Part shown: positions 9,401 through 18,257 of the stretch, piece after piece | Position numbering within the stretch: position 1 is the first letter of the stretch | Layout: the number at the start of each line of letters is the position of its first letter | Assembly: GCF_017945865.1 (NCBI RefSeq) | Contig: NZ_CP072829.1 | Coordinates: 1,860,001-1,924,000, forward strand | Direction: 5' to 3' | DNA from: Xiamenia xianingshaonis | Lineage (GTDB): Bacteria > Actinomycetota > Coriobacteriia > Coriobacteriales > Eggerthellaceae | DNA length: 64,000 nucleotides | The notes under the pieces: model-generated | Databases searched by the model: none | Told to the model about the DNA's origin: nothing | What the model saw: only the letters and a program-made list of their open reading frames with translations | Translations under genes and position numbers: made by a program

Positions 9401-10147
9401 TTACAGGGCGACGCAGGCGATGCAGGCCAGCAGGCCGATTGCGAGCACAGCGGTTTCTCGCCAGGTCCAGCGAGGCTCGTCGAGGGCGGTGCGCCGGACG
9501 CCAGGCGCCCCGTAGCAGCGGGCGTCCATGGCCAGCGACAGCGCGTCGGCGCGGCGGAACAAGCCGACGAACAACGGCGCGAACACGCCTGACCAGGCCC
9601 GAAGCCGCCGCCACACGCCGCCGGTCGCAAAGGGGGCGCACCGGGCAAGCTGAGCGGCCCGAACGCGGGAAAGCTCGTCGGCGGCAAGCGGAATGAAGCG
9701 CACGGCGAGCGAGAGCGTGGTGGCGACGTCGTCAACGGGGACGCGCAAAAACCGCAGCGGGGCGAGCAGCCAGCGCAGGGCGCCCATGAGCGCCGCAGAC
9801 GCAGTGGAAAGCGTGAGCACCAGGCTTGCCGCCGTGAGCAGCAGGATGCGCGCGGCAATGAGAGCGCCGGTCAGCCAGCCAGCGGACGCGGCAGCAAAGC
9901 CGTTGGCGAGCAGCGCAAACGCAGCCAGCACGTACGCCGGCAGCAGCAGCCGGGCGAGCATGGTCGCAGGCAGCCGGGACGCAGCAACCGCCGCGCCGAG
10001 CAACAGGGCGCACAAGGCCATGCCCGGCACGCTGGCAGTCGCGAACAGCGCGACCGAATAGGCGCACGTGAGCAGCAGCTTGACGCGAGCATCGCAGGCA
10101 TGCACAGGCGAAGTGCGCCGCAGGGCGGATGTGGCAGAAAAAGGCAT
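9401..10147 (-). CDS. ecfT: Energy-coupling factor transporter transmembrane protein EcfT
   Basis: 248 residues with five to six hydrophobic helices and the two cytoplasmic coupling-helix signatures of EcfT/CbiQ: RAAQLAR (about residue 165) and SLAMDARCYG (about residue 205). In ECF importers this subunit connects a substrate-specific S component to the ATPases EcfA1/EcfA2. None of those partners is in the window, so it either works with proteins encoded elsewhere or is part of a scattered module. The ribosome-binding site is weak (GATAAGAT before ATG). Two direct copies of TTGTCACC lie upstream (about 10183-10201) and may be promoter or operator sequence. The substrate is unknown. Confidence 0.8.
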   Translation of the reverse strand: MPFSATSALRRTSPVHACDARVKLLLTCAYSVALFATASVPGMALCALLLGAAVAASRLPATMLARLLLPAYVLAAFALLANGFAAASAGWLTGALIAARILLLTAASLVLTLSTASAALMGALRWLLAPLRFLRVPVDDVATTLSLAVRFIPLAADELSRVRAAQLARCAPFATGGVWRRLRAWSGVFAPLFVGLFRRADALSLAMDARCYGAPGVRRTALDEPRWTWRETAVLAIGLLACIACVAL

Positions 10148-10289
10148 ATCTTATCAGTATGGCAGATATACCGGTGACAACAAAACACCAAGGTGACAAT
10201 CAGAGCGAAGTGCGACCGCCCCGGTGCCATTCGCGCGGCGAAAGCAACACAATACCGCCCATGCGATTGCGCGTTTGAGTTTTCCGGAT

Positions 10290-11333
10290 TCAGCGGACCT
10301 TCCTGTACCGGGTGGCGCGGGCTGCGCCGACCTTCTCGACGAGTCCTTCGGCCTGCAGTTTCTGAAGGACCCTCTCGACCGTGCGCTGGCTCATGGTCGG
10401 ATTGTCGTCCATGACCTCGCGCTTGCTGGCCGACCCTGGCAGGTCGTCGAAATAGCGGCGAAGGACGTCTTCGCTCGTGCCTGGAGCAGACATCGCGGCC
10501 ATGCGCGCATCGAGCTTGCCGTAGCAGGCCGCCATCGCTCCGAGCATGTAGACGACGAAGGGCTCGTAGTCGCTCTCGCCGCCGTCCCAGCCGGCCGAGC
10601 TTGCGGCAAGGACTTCGTAATAGGTGCTTTTCGTGTTCTCGATCTCAGATTCGACGGACGCGTATTTGCCCACGGTGTAGCCGTTGCGGTACATGAGCAG
10701 CAGCGTCATGAGCCTGCTCATCCTGCCGTTGCCGTCGTTGAACGGATGGATGCTCACGAAGTCGAAGACGAACACCAGGCTCGCAAGAAGCGGGTCGTAC
10801 GCGCCCGAATCGATCTGTTTGCGGTACTCGTCGCAGATGCGTTCCACCGCCGACGGCGTCGCGGCGGCGCTCGTGGGGCGGAAGCGGGCGACCATCTCGC
10901 CGGAATCCGCGCGTTCTGCGATGACGTTGTCGGAGTCTTTGAACCTGCCGGCGAACGACGCGTCTGTATAGCGGTAGAGGTCGCGGTGGAGCTGGAGGAT
11001 CACGCCAGGGGTCACGGGGATGTCGTCGTGGCGCCGGTGGATCATGTCCAGCACGTAGCGGTATCCCGCTATCTCGCGCTCGTCGCGGTTGCGGGGCCGA
11101 GAGTCTTCGGCCATGAGCTCGCGCAGGCGCTTGTCCGTCGTTGAGACGTTCTCAATGCGGTTGGAGGCGCCCGTGGACTGTATCTTTGCGACGTCGCAGA
11201 GCTTTGAGAGGGTCTCGGGCTGGGTCTGGCGATAGAGCGTCTCCCTGCCCTTGCGCTCGCGCACGTCTCCCAGCGCCGCCATGACCTTGGGAGTCATGAG
11301 CCTGGACAGTATGCGGTCGTAGTCGAATTGCAT
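10290..11333 (-). CDS. Fic family protein (class II, with C-terminal winged helix)
   Basis: 347 residues. The Fic core motif HPFNDGNGRMSR is intact with catalytic His at about 196, so it should transfer AMP or another nucleotide-type group to a protein hydroxyl. The N-terminal inhibitory helix motif S-N-R-I-E-N (about 57-62) matches (S/T)xxxE(G/N), which marks self-inhibited class II Fic proteins. The last 60 residues (NPTMSQRTVERVLQKL) look like a winged helix-turn-helix. I chose the ATG at 11333 because GCGAGGA sits 8 bases upstream; the in-frame ATG at 11372 overlaps the promoter. The target is unknown, and no antitoxin-like partner gene is adjacent. Confidence 0.87.
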   Translation of the reverse strand: MQFDYDRILSRLMTPKVMAALGDVRERKGRETLYRQTQPETLSKLCDVAKIQSTGASNRIENVSTTDKRLRELMAEDSRPRNRDEREIAGYRYVLDMIHRRHDDIPVTPGVILQLHRDLYRYTDASFAGRFKDSDNVIAERADSGEMVARFRPTSAAATPSAVERICDEYRKQIDSGAYDPLLASLVFVFDFVSIHPFNDGNGRMSRLMTLLLMYRNGYTVGKYASVESEIENTKSTYYEVLAASSAGWDGGESDYEPFVVYMLGAMAACYGKLDARMAAMSAPGTSEDVLRRYFDDLPGSASKREVMDDNPTMSQRTVERVLQKLQAEGLVEKVGAARATRYRKVR

Positions 11334-11338
11334 GGTTC

Positions 11339-11396
11339 GTATCCTCGCCATCTGAAATAGTATCTTAGCCATATCATAGCATTTTGGCTAAGATAC
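11339..11396 (-). promoter_or_regulatory. Fic promoter with inverted repeats plus a third half-site
   Basis: GTATCTTAGCC (11360-11370) and GGCTAAGATAC (11386-11396) are perfect 11-bp inverted arms around a 15-bp AT-rich spacer holding a likely -10 (TATGAT). A third, 9/11 copy, GTATCCTCGCC (11339-11349), lies exactly 21 bp (two helical turns) from the first, just upstream of the start codon. The layout suits binding of a dimeric repressor; the winged helix of Fic itself is a candidate. Confidence 0.55.
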
Positions 11397-11521
11397 GAGA
11401 AATGCAGTTTTCTGTCGAGAATGTGCTTCGCCAGCGCTTTCAGACAACGTGGAGCGTCTTTGCACCCTGCCCGACCCACGTCTTGCCCGGCCCCCGTCTC
11501 GCCCGGCCCGCCCCCAATGCA

Positions 11522-11549
11522 AGAAGGGCCGCCAGACGGCGACCCTTCT
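11522..11549 (-). terminator. Hairpin terminator after rplQ
   Basis: Stem AGAAGGG-t-CGCC / GGCG-g-CCCTTCT with a four-base loop, 75 bp downstream of the rplQ stop. The following sequence TTGCATT is only moderately T-rich. Confidence 0.55.
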
Positions 11550-11623
11550 CGTATCCGACAACATGCCGGACGTGCGATCGTTTCAGTGAACGCGCCTTTT
11601 CGGCAGACGCTCGCTTCCCCGGT

Positions 11624-12199
11624 CTATTCAGCCTTGGGGGCTTCGGCCTCTTCCTTGGCTTCTTCAGCGGTTTCGGCGGCCTCTTCGGCAGCTTCTTCCT
11701 TGGCCTCGACGGCTTCTTCGACCTTTTCCTCAAGCTCGTCGGCAGGCTTTTCCTCTTCAGCCTTCTCGACCTTCTTGGGGGCAGCCTTCTTCGGCGTCGC
11801 CTTTTTGGCGGCAGCCTTGCGCTCGGCCTTCGGCACGCACGGCTCGGTGACCAGCTCCATGATGACCATGGGAGCGTTGTCGCCCTTGCGGTTGCCCAGC
11901 TTCATGATGCGCGTGTAGCCGCCCGGACGATCCTGCCACAGGCCCTGCTCGACCTTCTCAAAGATCTCGCGCACAAGTTCCTTGTCGCCGAGTGCCGCGA
12001 TGGCCAGACGGCGGGAATGCAGATCGCCGCGCTTGGCCCACGTGATGATCTTGTCAACGAGCGGACGAATCTCCTTCGCGCGGGACTCGACCGTCTTGAT
12101 GCGGTCGTTCAGGAACAGCGCCTGGGCCAGGCTCTTCTTCATGGCCTTGGTGTGGCTGAAGTCGGTCCCCAGCTTGCGGCCCTTGTAATGATGTCGCAT
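11624..12199 (-). CDS. rplQ: 50S ribosomal protein L17 with long acidic/Ala tail
   Basis: 191 residues. The first 120 match L17 (MRHHYKGRKLGTD ... RPGGYTRIMKLGNRKGDNA), a large-subunit protein at the tunnel exit. The remaining 65-70 residues are a low-complexity tail, first Ala/Lys-Pro and then Glu/Ala, making it much longer than the roughly 120-residue standard form. Such tails occur in some actinobacterial L17 proteins. It is the last gene of the alpha operon, 11 bp after rpoA. Confidence 0.97.
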   Translation of the reverse strand: MRHHYKGRKLGTDFSHTKAMKKSLAQALFLNDRIKTVESRAKEIRPLVDKIITWAKRGDLHSRRLAIAALGDKELVREIFEKVEQGLWQDRPGGYTRIMKLGNRKGDNAPMVIMELVTEPCVPKAERKAAAKKATPKKAAPKKVEKAEEEKPADELEEKVEEAVEAKEEAAEEAAETAEEAKEEAEAPKAE

Positions 12200-12210
12200 G
12201 ACTAATTCTC

Positions 12211-13161
12211 CTAAAGCTTCAAATTGAGATCCATGGAAATGAGCTTGTCTTTCACTTCCTCGATGGACTTCGCACCAAAGTTCCTGATGTTGAGCAGGTC
12301 GTTCTCGGAGAACTCGACCAGCTGGCGCACGGAATGAATACCCGCACGCTTCAGGCAGTTGTACGAACGCACCGACAAGTCCAAGTCCTCAATCTGCTTG
12401 TCCAGTTCGGCGTTTGATTCCTGGCCTTCGGGCGCGAAGATGGACGGCACTTCGCCTTCCTCTTCGTCGACCACGTCGGACAGGCTCAAGAACGCCCCCA
12501 TGTACTGGTTGATGATGTTGGCCGCGCGGCACACCGCATCGGTCGCGGTGAGCGAGCCGTCGGTCTCAACTTCCAGTACAAGCTTGTCGTAGTCGGTGCG
12601 CTGGCCGACGCGCGTGTCCGTCACGTCGATGGTGCACCGGCGAACCGGCGAGAACAACGAATCCACATGGATGACGCCGATGGGGTCTTCCGTGCGCTTG
12701 TTACGTTCTGCTGACACATAGCCACGGCCGACGCCGATGCGAATGGTCATGTCGAGCTGGCCGCCGTCGGTGACCGTCGCGATGACATGATCGGGGTTGA
12801 CCAGGCTGAACTCGGTAGGCACTGCCAGGTCGGCGCCGGTGACCGTGCAGGGGCCTTCGGCGGAGACGTGGGCGGTGGCTTCCTCGACATCGTCGTTCAA
12901 AGCCGCGAAGACGAGGCCTTTCACGTTCAGCACGATGTCGGTAATATCTTCGATGACGCCTTCAGCAGTCGTGAACTCATGCTGCACGCCCTCGATTTGG
13001 ATGGCCGTGGCCTTGGCGCCGTCCAAGGAGGACAGCAGGACGCGGCGCATGCAGTTACCCAGCGTGTAACCATAGCCGCGCTCGAGGGGTTCGACGATGA
13101 AGCGCGCTACTGTGTCGTTTACTTCTTCCGTTGTTACCGTCGGCCTCATGAACTCTGTCAT
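12211..13161 (-). CDS. rpoA: DNA-directed RNA polymerase subunit alpha
   Basis: 316 residues. The N-terminal dimerisation domain (EPLERGYGYTLGNCMRRVLL) and the C-terminal UP-element/activator-binding domain (LDLSVRSYNCLKRAGI ... NFGAKSIEEVKDKL) are complete. An upstream in-frame TTG would sit directly against AAGGAGG, so the ATG at 13161, ten bases from that site, is the better start. Position between rpsD and rplQ is the usual actinobacterial order. Confidence 0.98.
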   Translation of the reverse strand: MTEFMRPTVTTEEVNDTVARFIVEPLERGYGYTLGNCMRRVLLSSLDGAKATAIQIEGVQHEFTTAEGVIEDITDIVLNVKGLVFAALNDDVEEATAHVSAEGPCTVTGADLAVPTEFSLVNPDHVIATVTDGGQLDMTIRIGVGRGYVSAERNKRTEDPIGVIHVDSLFSPVRRCTIDVTDTRVGQRTDYDKLVLEVETDGSLTATDAVCRAANIINQYMGAFLSLSDVVDEEEGEVPSIFAPEGQESNAELDKQIEDLDLSVRSYNCLKRAGIHSVRQLVEFSENDLLNIRNFGAKSIEEVKDKLISMDLNLKL

Positions 13162-13191
13162 GTTTGGCAAGCCTCCTTAACTTCGCAGCGA

Positions 13192-13818
13192 TTACTTCGA
13201 GTAGAGTTCGACGATGAGCTGTTCGCGGATGTCCAGATCGATCTGATCGCGCTGCGGAAGGGCGAGCACGCTGCCCTGAAGTTTCTCGATGTCAACTTCG
13301 AGCCAGGCCGGAACCTGCACGCGCTCGTTGCTGATAAGGGCGCTCTTGATGACGAGCATGTCGCGAGCCTTGGGAGCAACAGCCACAAGGTCGCCGGGAC
13401 GCACGCGGAACGACGGGATGTCGACGCGGCGGCCGTTGACGGAGATGTGTCCGTGGCGCACCTGCTGACGAGCTTCAGCGCGAGACTTGGCGAAGCCCAA
13501 ACGATACACGACGTTGTCCAGGCGCGATTCCAGGATGCGCAGAAGGTTCTCGCCGGTAACGCCCTGCTGGCGGTTGGCCATGTCGTAATAGTGGCGGAAC
13601 TGCTTTTCCATGACGCCGTAGATGCGCTTGGTCTTCTGCTTCTCGCGCAGCTGCTGGCGATATTCGCTTTCCTTCACGCGCTTCTTGCCGGCCTCGCCGG
13701 GGGCATAGTTGCGGCGCTCCATCGCGCACTTCTCCGTGTAGCAGCGGTCGCCCTTCAGGAAGAGCTTCGCACCTTCACGACGGCACAAACGGCAGTCCGC
13801 TCCAGTATAACGAGCCAT
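13192..13818 (-). CDS. rpsD: 30S ribosomal protein S4
   Basis: 208 residues starting [16 protein letters not shown]. The cysteines CRLC and RCYTEKC near the N-terminus give the zinc-binding (C+) form of S4. The S4 RNA-binding domain ([20 protein letters not shown]) is present at about residues 98-160. S4 starts 30S assembly on the 5' domain of 16S rRNA and often represses its own operon. It lies 18 bp after rpsK. Confidence 0.98.
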   Translation of the reverse strand: MARYTGADCRLCRREGAKLFLKGDRCYTEKCAMERRNYAPGEAGKKRVKESEYRQQLREKQKTKRIYGVMEKQFRHYYDMANRQQGVTGENLLRILESRLDNVVYRLGFAKSRAEARQQVRHGHISVNGRRVDIPSFRVRPGDLVAVAPKARDMLVIKSALISNERVQVPAWLEVDIEKLQGSVLALPQRDQIDLDIREQLIVELYSK

Positions 13819-13836
13819 ATTTCTTGATCCTTTCAG

Positions 13837-14235
13837 TTACACGCGACGACGCTTGCGCGGACGGCAGCCATTATGCGGGATGGGGGTGCAATCCTGGATG
13901 CTCGAAACCTCCAGGCCAGCAGCCTGCAGGGAGCGGATGGCGGTCTCGCGGCCAGAACCCGGGCCCTTCACGAACACGGCCACCTTGCGCAGGCCGTGCT
14001 CCATGGCGGTCTTGGCGGCAGCCTCGGCGGCCATTTGAGCGGCGAACGGGGTGGACTTGCGCGAACCCTTGAAGCCGACGGTGCCGGCCGACTGCCAGGC
14101 AATGACGTTGCCTTGCGGATCAGTGATGCTCACGATGGTGTTGTTGAACGTGGACTTGATGTGAGCAGCGCCCACGGCAATATTCTTACGCTCAGAACGC
14201 TTGACGCGCGTGTTGCGTACGTTTTTCTTAGCCAT
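13837..14235 (-). CDS. rpsK: 30S ribosomal protein S11
   Basis: 132 residues, full length. Typical S11 phrases are present ([20 protein letters not shown], and [19 protein letters not shown] near the C-terminus). It sits in the 30S platform. Translation is probably coupled within the operon: 15 bp follow rpsM and 18 bp precede rpsD. Confidence 0.98.
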   Translation of the reverse strand: MAKKNVRNTRVKRSERKNIAVGAAHIKSTFNNTIVSITDPQGNVIAWQSAGTVGFKGSRKSTPFAAQMAAEAAAKTAMEHGLRKVAVFVKGPGSGRETAIRSLQAAGLEVSSIQDCTPIPHNGCRPRKRRRV

Positions 14236-14250
14236 TTAGCGATAACCTCA

Positions 14251-14619
14251 CTACTTCTTCTTGCCGCCGATTTGCTTACGAGGACCCTTGCGCGTGCGAG
14301 CGTTCGTGTGCGTGCGCTGGCCGCGAACCGGCAGGCCGCGGCGATGGCGAAGGCCGCGGTAGCAGCCGATCTCCATGAGACGCTTCACGTTCTGGCTCAC
14401 CTCGCGATGCAGGTCGCCTTCGACTTTCAGGTTGGCCTGAATGTAGTCGCGCAACTTCGTGAGGTCCTCCTCGGAGAGATCCTTCACGCGGACGTCCGGA
14501 TCGACGCCCGTTTCCGCGATGATCTTCTTCGAGGTGGTCAGGCCGATGCCATAGATGTAGGTCAATGCGATCTCAATGCGCTTGTCGCGGGGAAGATCGA
14601 CACCAATAAGACGTGCCAT
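14251..14619 (-). CDS. rpsM: 30S ribosomal protein S13
   Basis: 122 residues, full length, with the start [14 protein letters not shown] and the basic C-terminal tail ([19 protein letters not shown]) that contacts the P-site tRNA. It follows rpmJ by 20 bp. Confidence 0.98.
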   Translation of the reverse strand: MARLIGVDLPRDKRIEIALTYIYGIGLTTSKKIIAETGVDPDVRVKDLSEEDLTKLRDYIQANLKVEGDLHREVSQNVKRLMEIGCYRGLRHRRGLPVRGQRTHTNARTRKGPRKQIGGKKK

Positions 14620-14639
14620 GAACTCAGTCCCTTTCTTCC

Positions 14640-14753
14640 TTAGCCCTGACGCTGCTTATGGCGCGGGTTCTCGCAGATAACGAGCACCTTGCCGTGGCGT
14701 CGGATGATCTTGCACTTGTCGCACATTTTTTTGACCGAAGGGCGTACCTTCAT
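14640..14753 (-). CDS. rpmJ: 50S ribosomal protein L36
   Basis: 37 residues ([15 protein letters not shown] ... [12 protein letters not shown]). The CxxC, a third Cys and a His form the zinc site of the C+ type of L36. The gene has GAAAGGAAGTGAT directly before its ATG. It lies between infA and rpsM, as in most bacteria. Confidence 0.97.
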   Translation of the reverse strand: MKVRPSVKKMCDKCKIIRRHGKVLVICENPRHKQRQG

Positions 14754-14874
14754 ATCACTTTCCTTTCGGTTATGCGTCTACCAAATCTATCGTCACACCC
14801 AGCCGCTGGTGGTTTTTTCGCAGGCTGACCACGCCGTTCGTTGAAACGGCGCCTTGTTGATCGCTGAAATGCAG

Positions 14875-15093
14875 TTACTTGAAGCGATAGGTGATGCGAC
14901 CGCGGTTGAGGTCGTACACCGACAGTTCGACCGTGACCTTGTCGCCCGGCAGAATCTTGATGTAGTGCATGCGCATTTTGCCGGAGATGTGGGCAAGGAT
15001 CTTGTGCCCGTTTTCGAGCTCCACCTTGAACATGGCGTTGGGCAGGGCTTCGAGCACCGTGCCTTCAAGCTCTATGACGTCTTGTTTGGTCAA
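14875..15093 (-). CDS. infA: Translation initiation factor IF-1
   Basis: 72 residues, a complete OB-fold ([20 protein letters not shown] ... [11 protein letters not shown]). It binds the 30S A site with IF-2 and IF-3 during initiation. The start is TTG with AAGGAG six bases upstream. It appears to be the first gene of the alpha operon here: unlike many genomes, no adk or map precedes it; the next upstream gene is feoB more than 440 bp away. Confidence 0.97.
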   Translation of the reverse strand: MTKQDVIELEGTVLEALPNAMFKVELENGHKILAHISGKMRMHYIKILPGDKVTVELSVYDLNRGRITYRFK

Positions 15094-15480
15094 AACTGCT
15101 CCTTTATGCTTTGCGGACCTTTTGCAGCGACCATGAATAATAGCTCAAAGAAGCACGAGGGGGAGAAAAAAGGTGTTTGAGCACACAAAGCCAACAAACC
15201 TTGTTGGTTGAACGTACCTGCTTGTCAGGCGAGCGGTCTTTCAGCCGCGCAGCCCTGAGGTTGCCTTCCCCAGAAGCCGCCAGGTATGTGCGCCCGATGG
15301 CGCGGCCGCCTTGTCGGCCTGGATGCGCTTGCGTGATTGCAGAGAAGTCGCACATCCAAAAGATGAGTATAGGCACTGTAGCAGAAAGCGAAGCGGGGCG
15401 CAAGAGGTCGTGCACAATCGGGCCGGGAACGCGGCACGACCGGGCTGGCTGTCGGGACGAATGCGCCGCCGCCTGGCCGC
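15094..15480. other. Leader and promoter region of the alpha operon
   Basis: No gene is supported. It should hold the promoter of infA. A perfect inverted repeat CCAACAA-acc-TTGTTGG lies at 15191-15207. Confidence 0.5.
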
Positions 15481-15519
15481 CGGGAGTAATGCTGACCAAT
15501 TCGGTCAGCATTACTCCCG
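15481..15519. repeat. 39-bp perfect palindrome, copy 1 of a dispersed palindromic element
   Basis: Arms CGGGAGTAATGCTGACC and GGTCAGCATTACTCCCG flank AATTC. The inner 25 bp (15488-15512) recur with few changes at 41379-41403 and 50517-50540. It sits 17 bp beyond the feoB stop. There is no T run, so it is not an ordinary terminator. Confidence 0.8.
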
Positions 15520-15536
15520 CTTCAAGGAAGCGCCGG

Positions 15537-18104
15537 TCACGCCTCCTTCCGCGCACGCTTCGCGCCGACGAGGCGCACGACGGCGAACACGACCACGAAG
15601 ATGCCGACGATCACGGCAGCGATGGCCGGCGCCCCCAGGCCCGCCGCCAAGCAGGCGCCCACGACCACGCGCACGCACAGCGCCGCGATCCAGGCCACCG
15701 CCAGCGCGCCTCCCGCCACGCCGAGCGCCCACGCGCCGCCCAGCTCGCGGCGCACCGCAGCCAGCGCGGCCACGCACGGCGTGTACAGCAGGCAAAACAC
15801 CAAAAACGTGAGCGCCGTCAGCGCAGAAAGCGACGCCACGATGGCTTCCGTCGACCCGAACAAGATGGACAGCGTGGACACGACGCTTTCCTTCGCCATG
15901 ACGCCGGTCACCAGGGCGCTGGTCACGCGCCAGTCGGCAAATCCCAGCGGCGCGAACACCGGCGACACCCACCCGGCGATGACCGCCAGCATCGACCCTT
16001 CCCCATCGGCCACCACGTTCATGCCGAAGTCGAACGTCTGCAGAAACCAGATGACGATAGTCGCGACGAAAATGACGGTGAACGCACGTTCCAAAAAGTC
16101 CTTCGCCTTTTCCCACAGCAGCTGTCCCACATTGCGCCAACTGGGAAAACGGTAGTTCGGCAACTCCATGACGAACGGCACAGCCTCGCCGGAGAACAGC
16201 GTGCGACGCAAAAGCAGCGCCACGAGCACGCCTATGAGGATGCCCCCGAAATACAGCCCCACCATGACCGCGGCCGCCATGGTCGGGAAGAACGCGGCGG
16301 CGAAAAAGCCGTAGATGGGCAGCTTGGCCGAACAGCTCATGAACGGCGTGAGCAGGATGGTCATCTTGCGGTCGCGCTCGGAAGGCAGCGTGCGGCTGGC
16401 CATGACGGCGGGCACGGTGCAGCCGAAGCCGACGAGCATCGGCACGATCGACCGGCCCGACAGCCCCACGCGACGCAGCAGCTTGTCCATCACGAACGCG
16501 ATGCGGGCCATGTACCCCGTGTCTTCCAGCAGCGACAGGAAGAAGAACAGCGTCACGATGATGGGCAGAAACGACAGCACGCTGCCCACGCCGTTGAACA
16601 CGCCGTCGATGACGAGCGATTGCAGCACGTCGTTGACCTGGGCCGCGGCCATAACATCCGACACTATGTCGGTCAATGCGGAGATGCCGGCCTCCAGCCA
16701 GTCGGACAGAAACGCGCCGATGACGTTGAACGTGAGCCAAAACACCGCCGCCATGATGGCCACAAACGCCGGAATGGCCGTGACGGGCCCGGTCAGAATG
16801 CGGTCGATGCGCACCGAACGCGCGTGCTCGCGGCTTTCCTGCGGCTTGATGACGCACTGCTCGCACACCCGCTCGATGAACGAGAAGCGCATGTCGGCGA
16901 TGGCGGCCGCCCGGTCAAGCCCGCGCTCGACCTCCATCTGCGCCACGATGTGCTCGAGGGCGTCCTTCTCGTTGTCGTCGAGCTGCAGGCGGCGCAGCAC
17001 CATCGGGTCGCCTTCCGCCAGCTTCGCCGCCGCAAACCGCAGCGGAATGCCGGCCCGCTCGGCGTGGTCCTCGATGAGGTGCATGATGCCGTGCAGGCAC
17101 CGGTGCACCGCGCCGCCATGCTCGTCGGACGGACAGAAGTCCTGCACCGACGGCGGCTCCTGGAACCGCGCCACGTGCAACGCATGGTCCACGAGCTCGG
17201 CCGTGCCCTCGTTTTTCGCCGCCACGAGCGGCACGACGGGAATGCCCAGCAGCGCCTCCATGCGGTTCACTTCGATGGTGCCGCCGTTGCCCTCCACCTC
17301 GTCCATCATGTTGAGGGCCAAAACCGTCGGAATGCCCAGCTCAAGCAGCTGCATCGTCAGGTAGAGGTTGCGTTCGATGTTCGTGGCGTCCACGATGTTG
17401 ATGATGCCGCGCGGCCGGCGCGACACGTCGTAGGGCGCTTCGGCCCCCGGCTCGGCGCTGTAATCGACGCCGTCCGGCGCGCCGAGCAGAAACTCGCGCG
17501 TGACCACCTCTTCGCTGGAATAAGGCGACATGGAATAGATGCCCGGCAGGTCGGTGACGAGCGTTTGCGGGCGGTCCTTGATGCGGCCGTCCTTGCGGTC
17601 GACCGTGACGCCGGGGAAGTTGCCGACGTGCTGGTTGGCGCCCGTCAGCGCGTTGAACAGCGTGGTCTTGCCGCAATTCTGGTTCCCCACCAGCGCAAAC
17701 GTCAGCTCGGCGTCGCGCGGGAGGGGGTGTTCGGTCGCGCGGTCGTGGAACTTGCCACGCTCGCCCAGGCCGGGATGCTCGGCGGCGCGGGCGCGGGCGT
17801 ACAGCGGATCGTCCGGTTCGAAGGCCAGGTCGCGGTCGGCGCCAGGCGCGACGGGGCACGCCAGTTCGGCGTTGCGCACGTCTTCCACGACGATGCGTTC
17901 GGCGTCGGCCAGGCGCAGCGTCAGTTCGTAGTTGCGCACGCGCACCTCGATCGGATCCCCCAGCGGGGCGTGCTTGACCATGGCGACCGTCGCCTGAGGG
18001 ATCATCCCCATGTCGAGCAGGTGTTGGCGCAGCGATCCTTCGCCTCCCACCGCCGCAACCGTTGCCGCCTTGCCGATGGGAAGCTTATCGAGCGTTGTAG
18101 TCAT
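15537..18104 (-). CDS. feoB: FeoA-FeoB fusion, ferrous iron transporter
   Basis: 855 residues. Residues 1-80 form an FeoA-type SH3-like domain fused to FeoB. The G protein domain follows: G1 GNQNCGKTT (140-148), G3 DLPG (185-188) and G4 NMMD. The C-terminal half carries the FeoB membrane core with two Gate-type segments (for example SIVPMLVGFGCTVPAVMASR). FeoB takes up Fe2+ across the membrane, the main iron route in anaerobes. GAGGAATTC precedes the ATG. It lies 153 bp downstream of a two-component regulator gene on the same strand, which may share or control its transcription. Confidence 0.96.
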   Translation of the reverse strand: MTTTLDKLPIGKAATVAAVGGEGSLRQHLLDMGMIPQATVAMVKHAPLGDPIEVRVRNYELTLRLADAERIVVEDVRNAELACPVAPGADRDLAFEPDDPLYARARAAEHPGLGERGKFHDRATEHPLPRDAELTFALVGNQNCGKTTLFNALTGANQHVGNFPGVTVDRKDGRIKDRPQTLVTDLPGIYSMSPYSSEEVVTREFLLGAPDGVDYSAEPGAEAPYDVSRRPRGIINIVDATNIERNLYLTMQLLELGIPTVLALNMMDEVEGNGGTIEVNRMEALLGIPVVPLVAAKNEGTAELVDHALHVARFQEPPSVQDFCPSDEHGGAVHRCLHGIMHLIEDHAERAGIPLRFAAAKLAEGDPMVLRRLQLDDNEKDALEHIVAQMEVERGLDRAAAIADMRFSFIERVCEQCVIKPQESREHARSVRIDRILTGPVTAIPAFVAIMAAVFWLTFNVIGAFLSDWLEAGISALTDIVSDVMAAAQVNDVLQSLVIDGVFNGVGSVLSFLPIIVTLFFFLSLLEDTGYMARIAFVMDKLLRRVGLSGRSIVPMLVGFGCTVPAVMASRTLPSERDRKMTILLTPFMSCSAKLPIYGFFAAAFFPTMAAAVMVGLYFGGILIGVLVALLLRRTLFSGEAVPFVMELPNYRFPSWRNVGQLLWEKAKDFLERAFTVIFVATIVIWFLQTFDFGMNVVADGEGSMLAVIAGWVSPVFAPLGFADWRVTSALVTGVMAKESVVSTLSILFGSTEAIVASLSALTALTFLVFCLLYTPCVAALAAVRRELGGAWALGVAGGALAVAWIAALCVRVVVGACLAAGLGAPAIAAVIVGIFVVVFAVVRLVGAKRARKEA

Positions 18105-18257
18105 GAATTCCTCTTGCTTGCCTCTGCTTGCTTTTTCTCAAAAGTAAACTTAGCACAACTTTTGCGGCAGAATGGTTTTCACCCACGCGGCTTCACGAAA
18201 ACCGGGAATCGCCGCATCGTCCGTGACGAACGCCGGCCGCGAGCGGTCGCAACCCCC

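Noticed and set aside
15094-15480. adk or map gene upstream of infA
   Set aside because: No frame with the right motifs; the region reads as non-coding.
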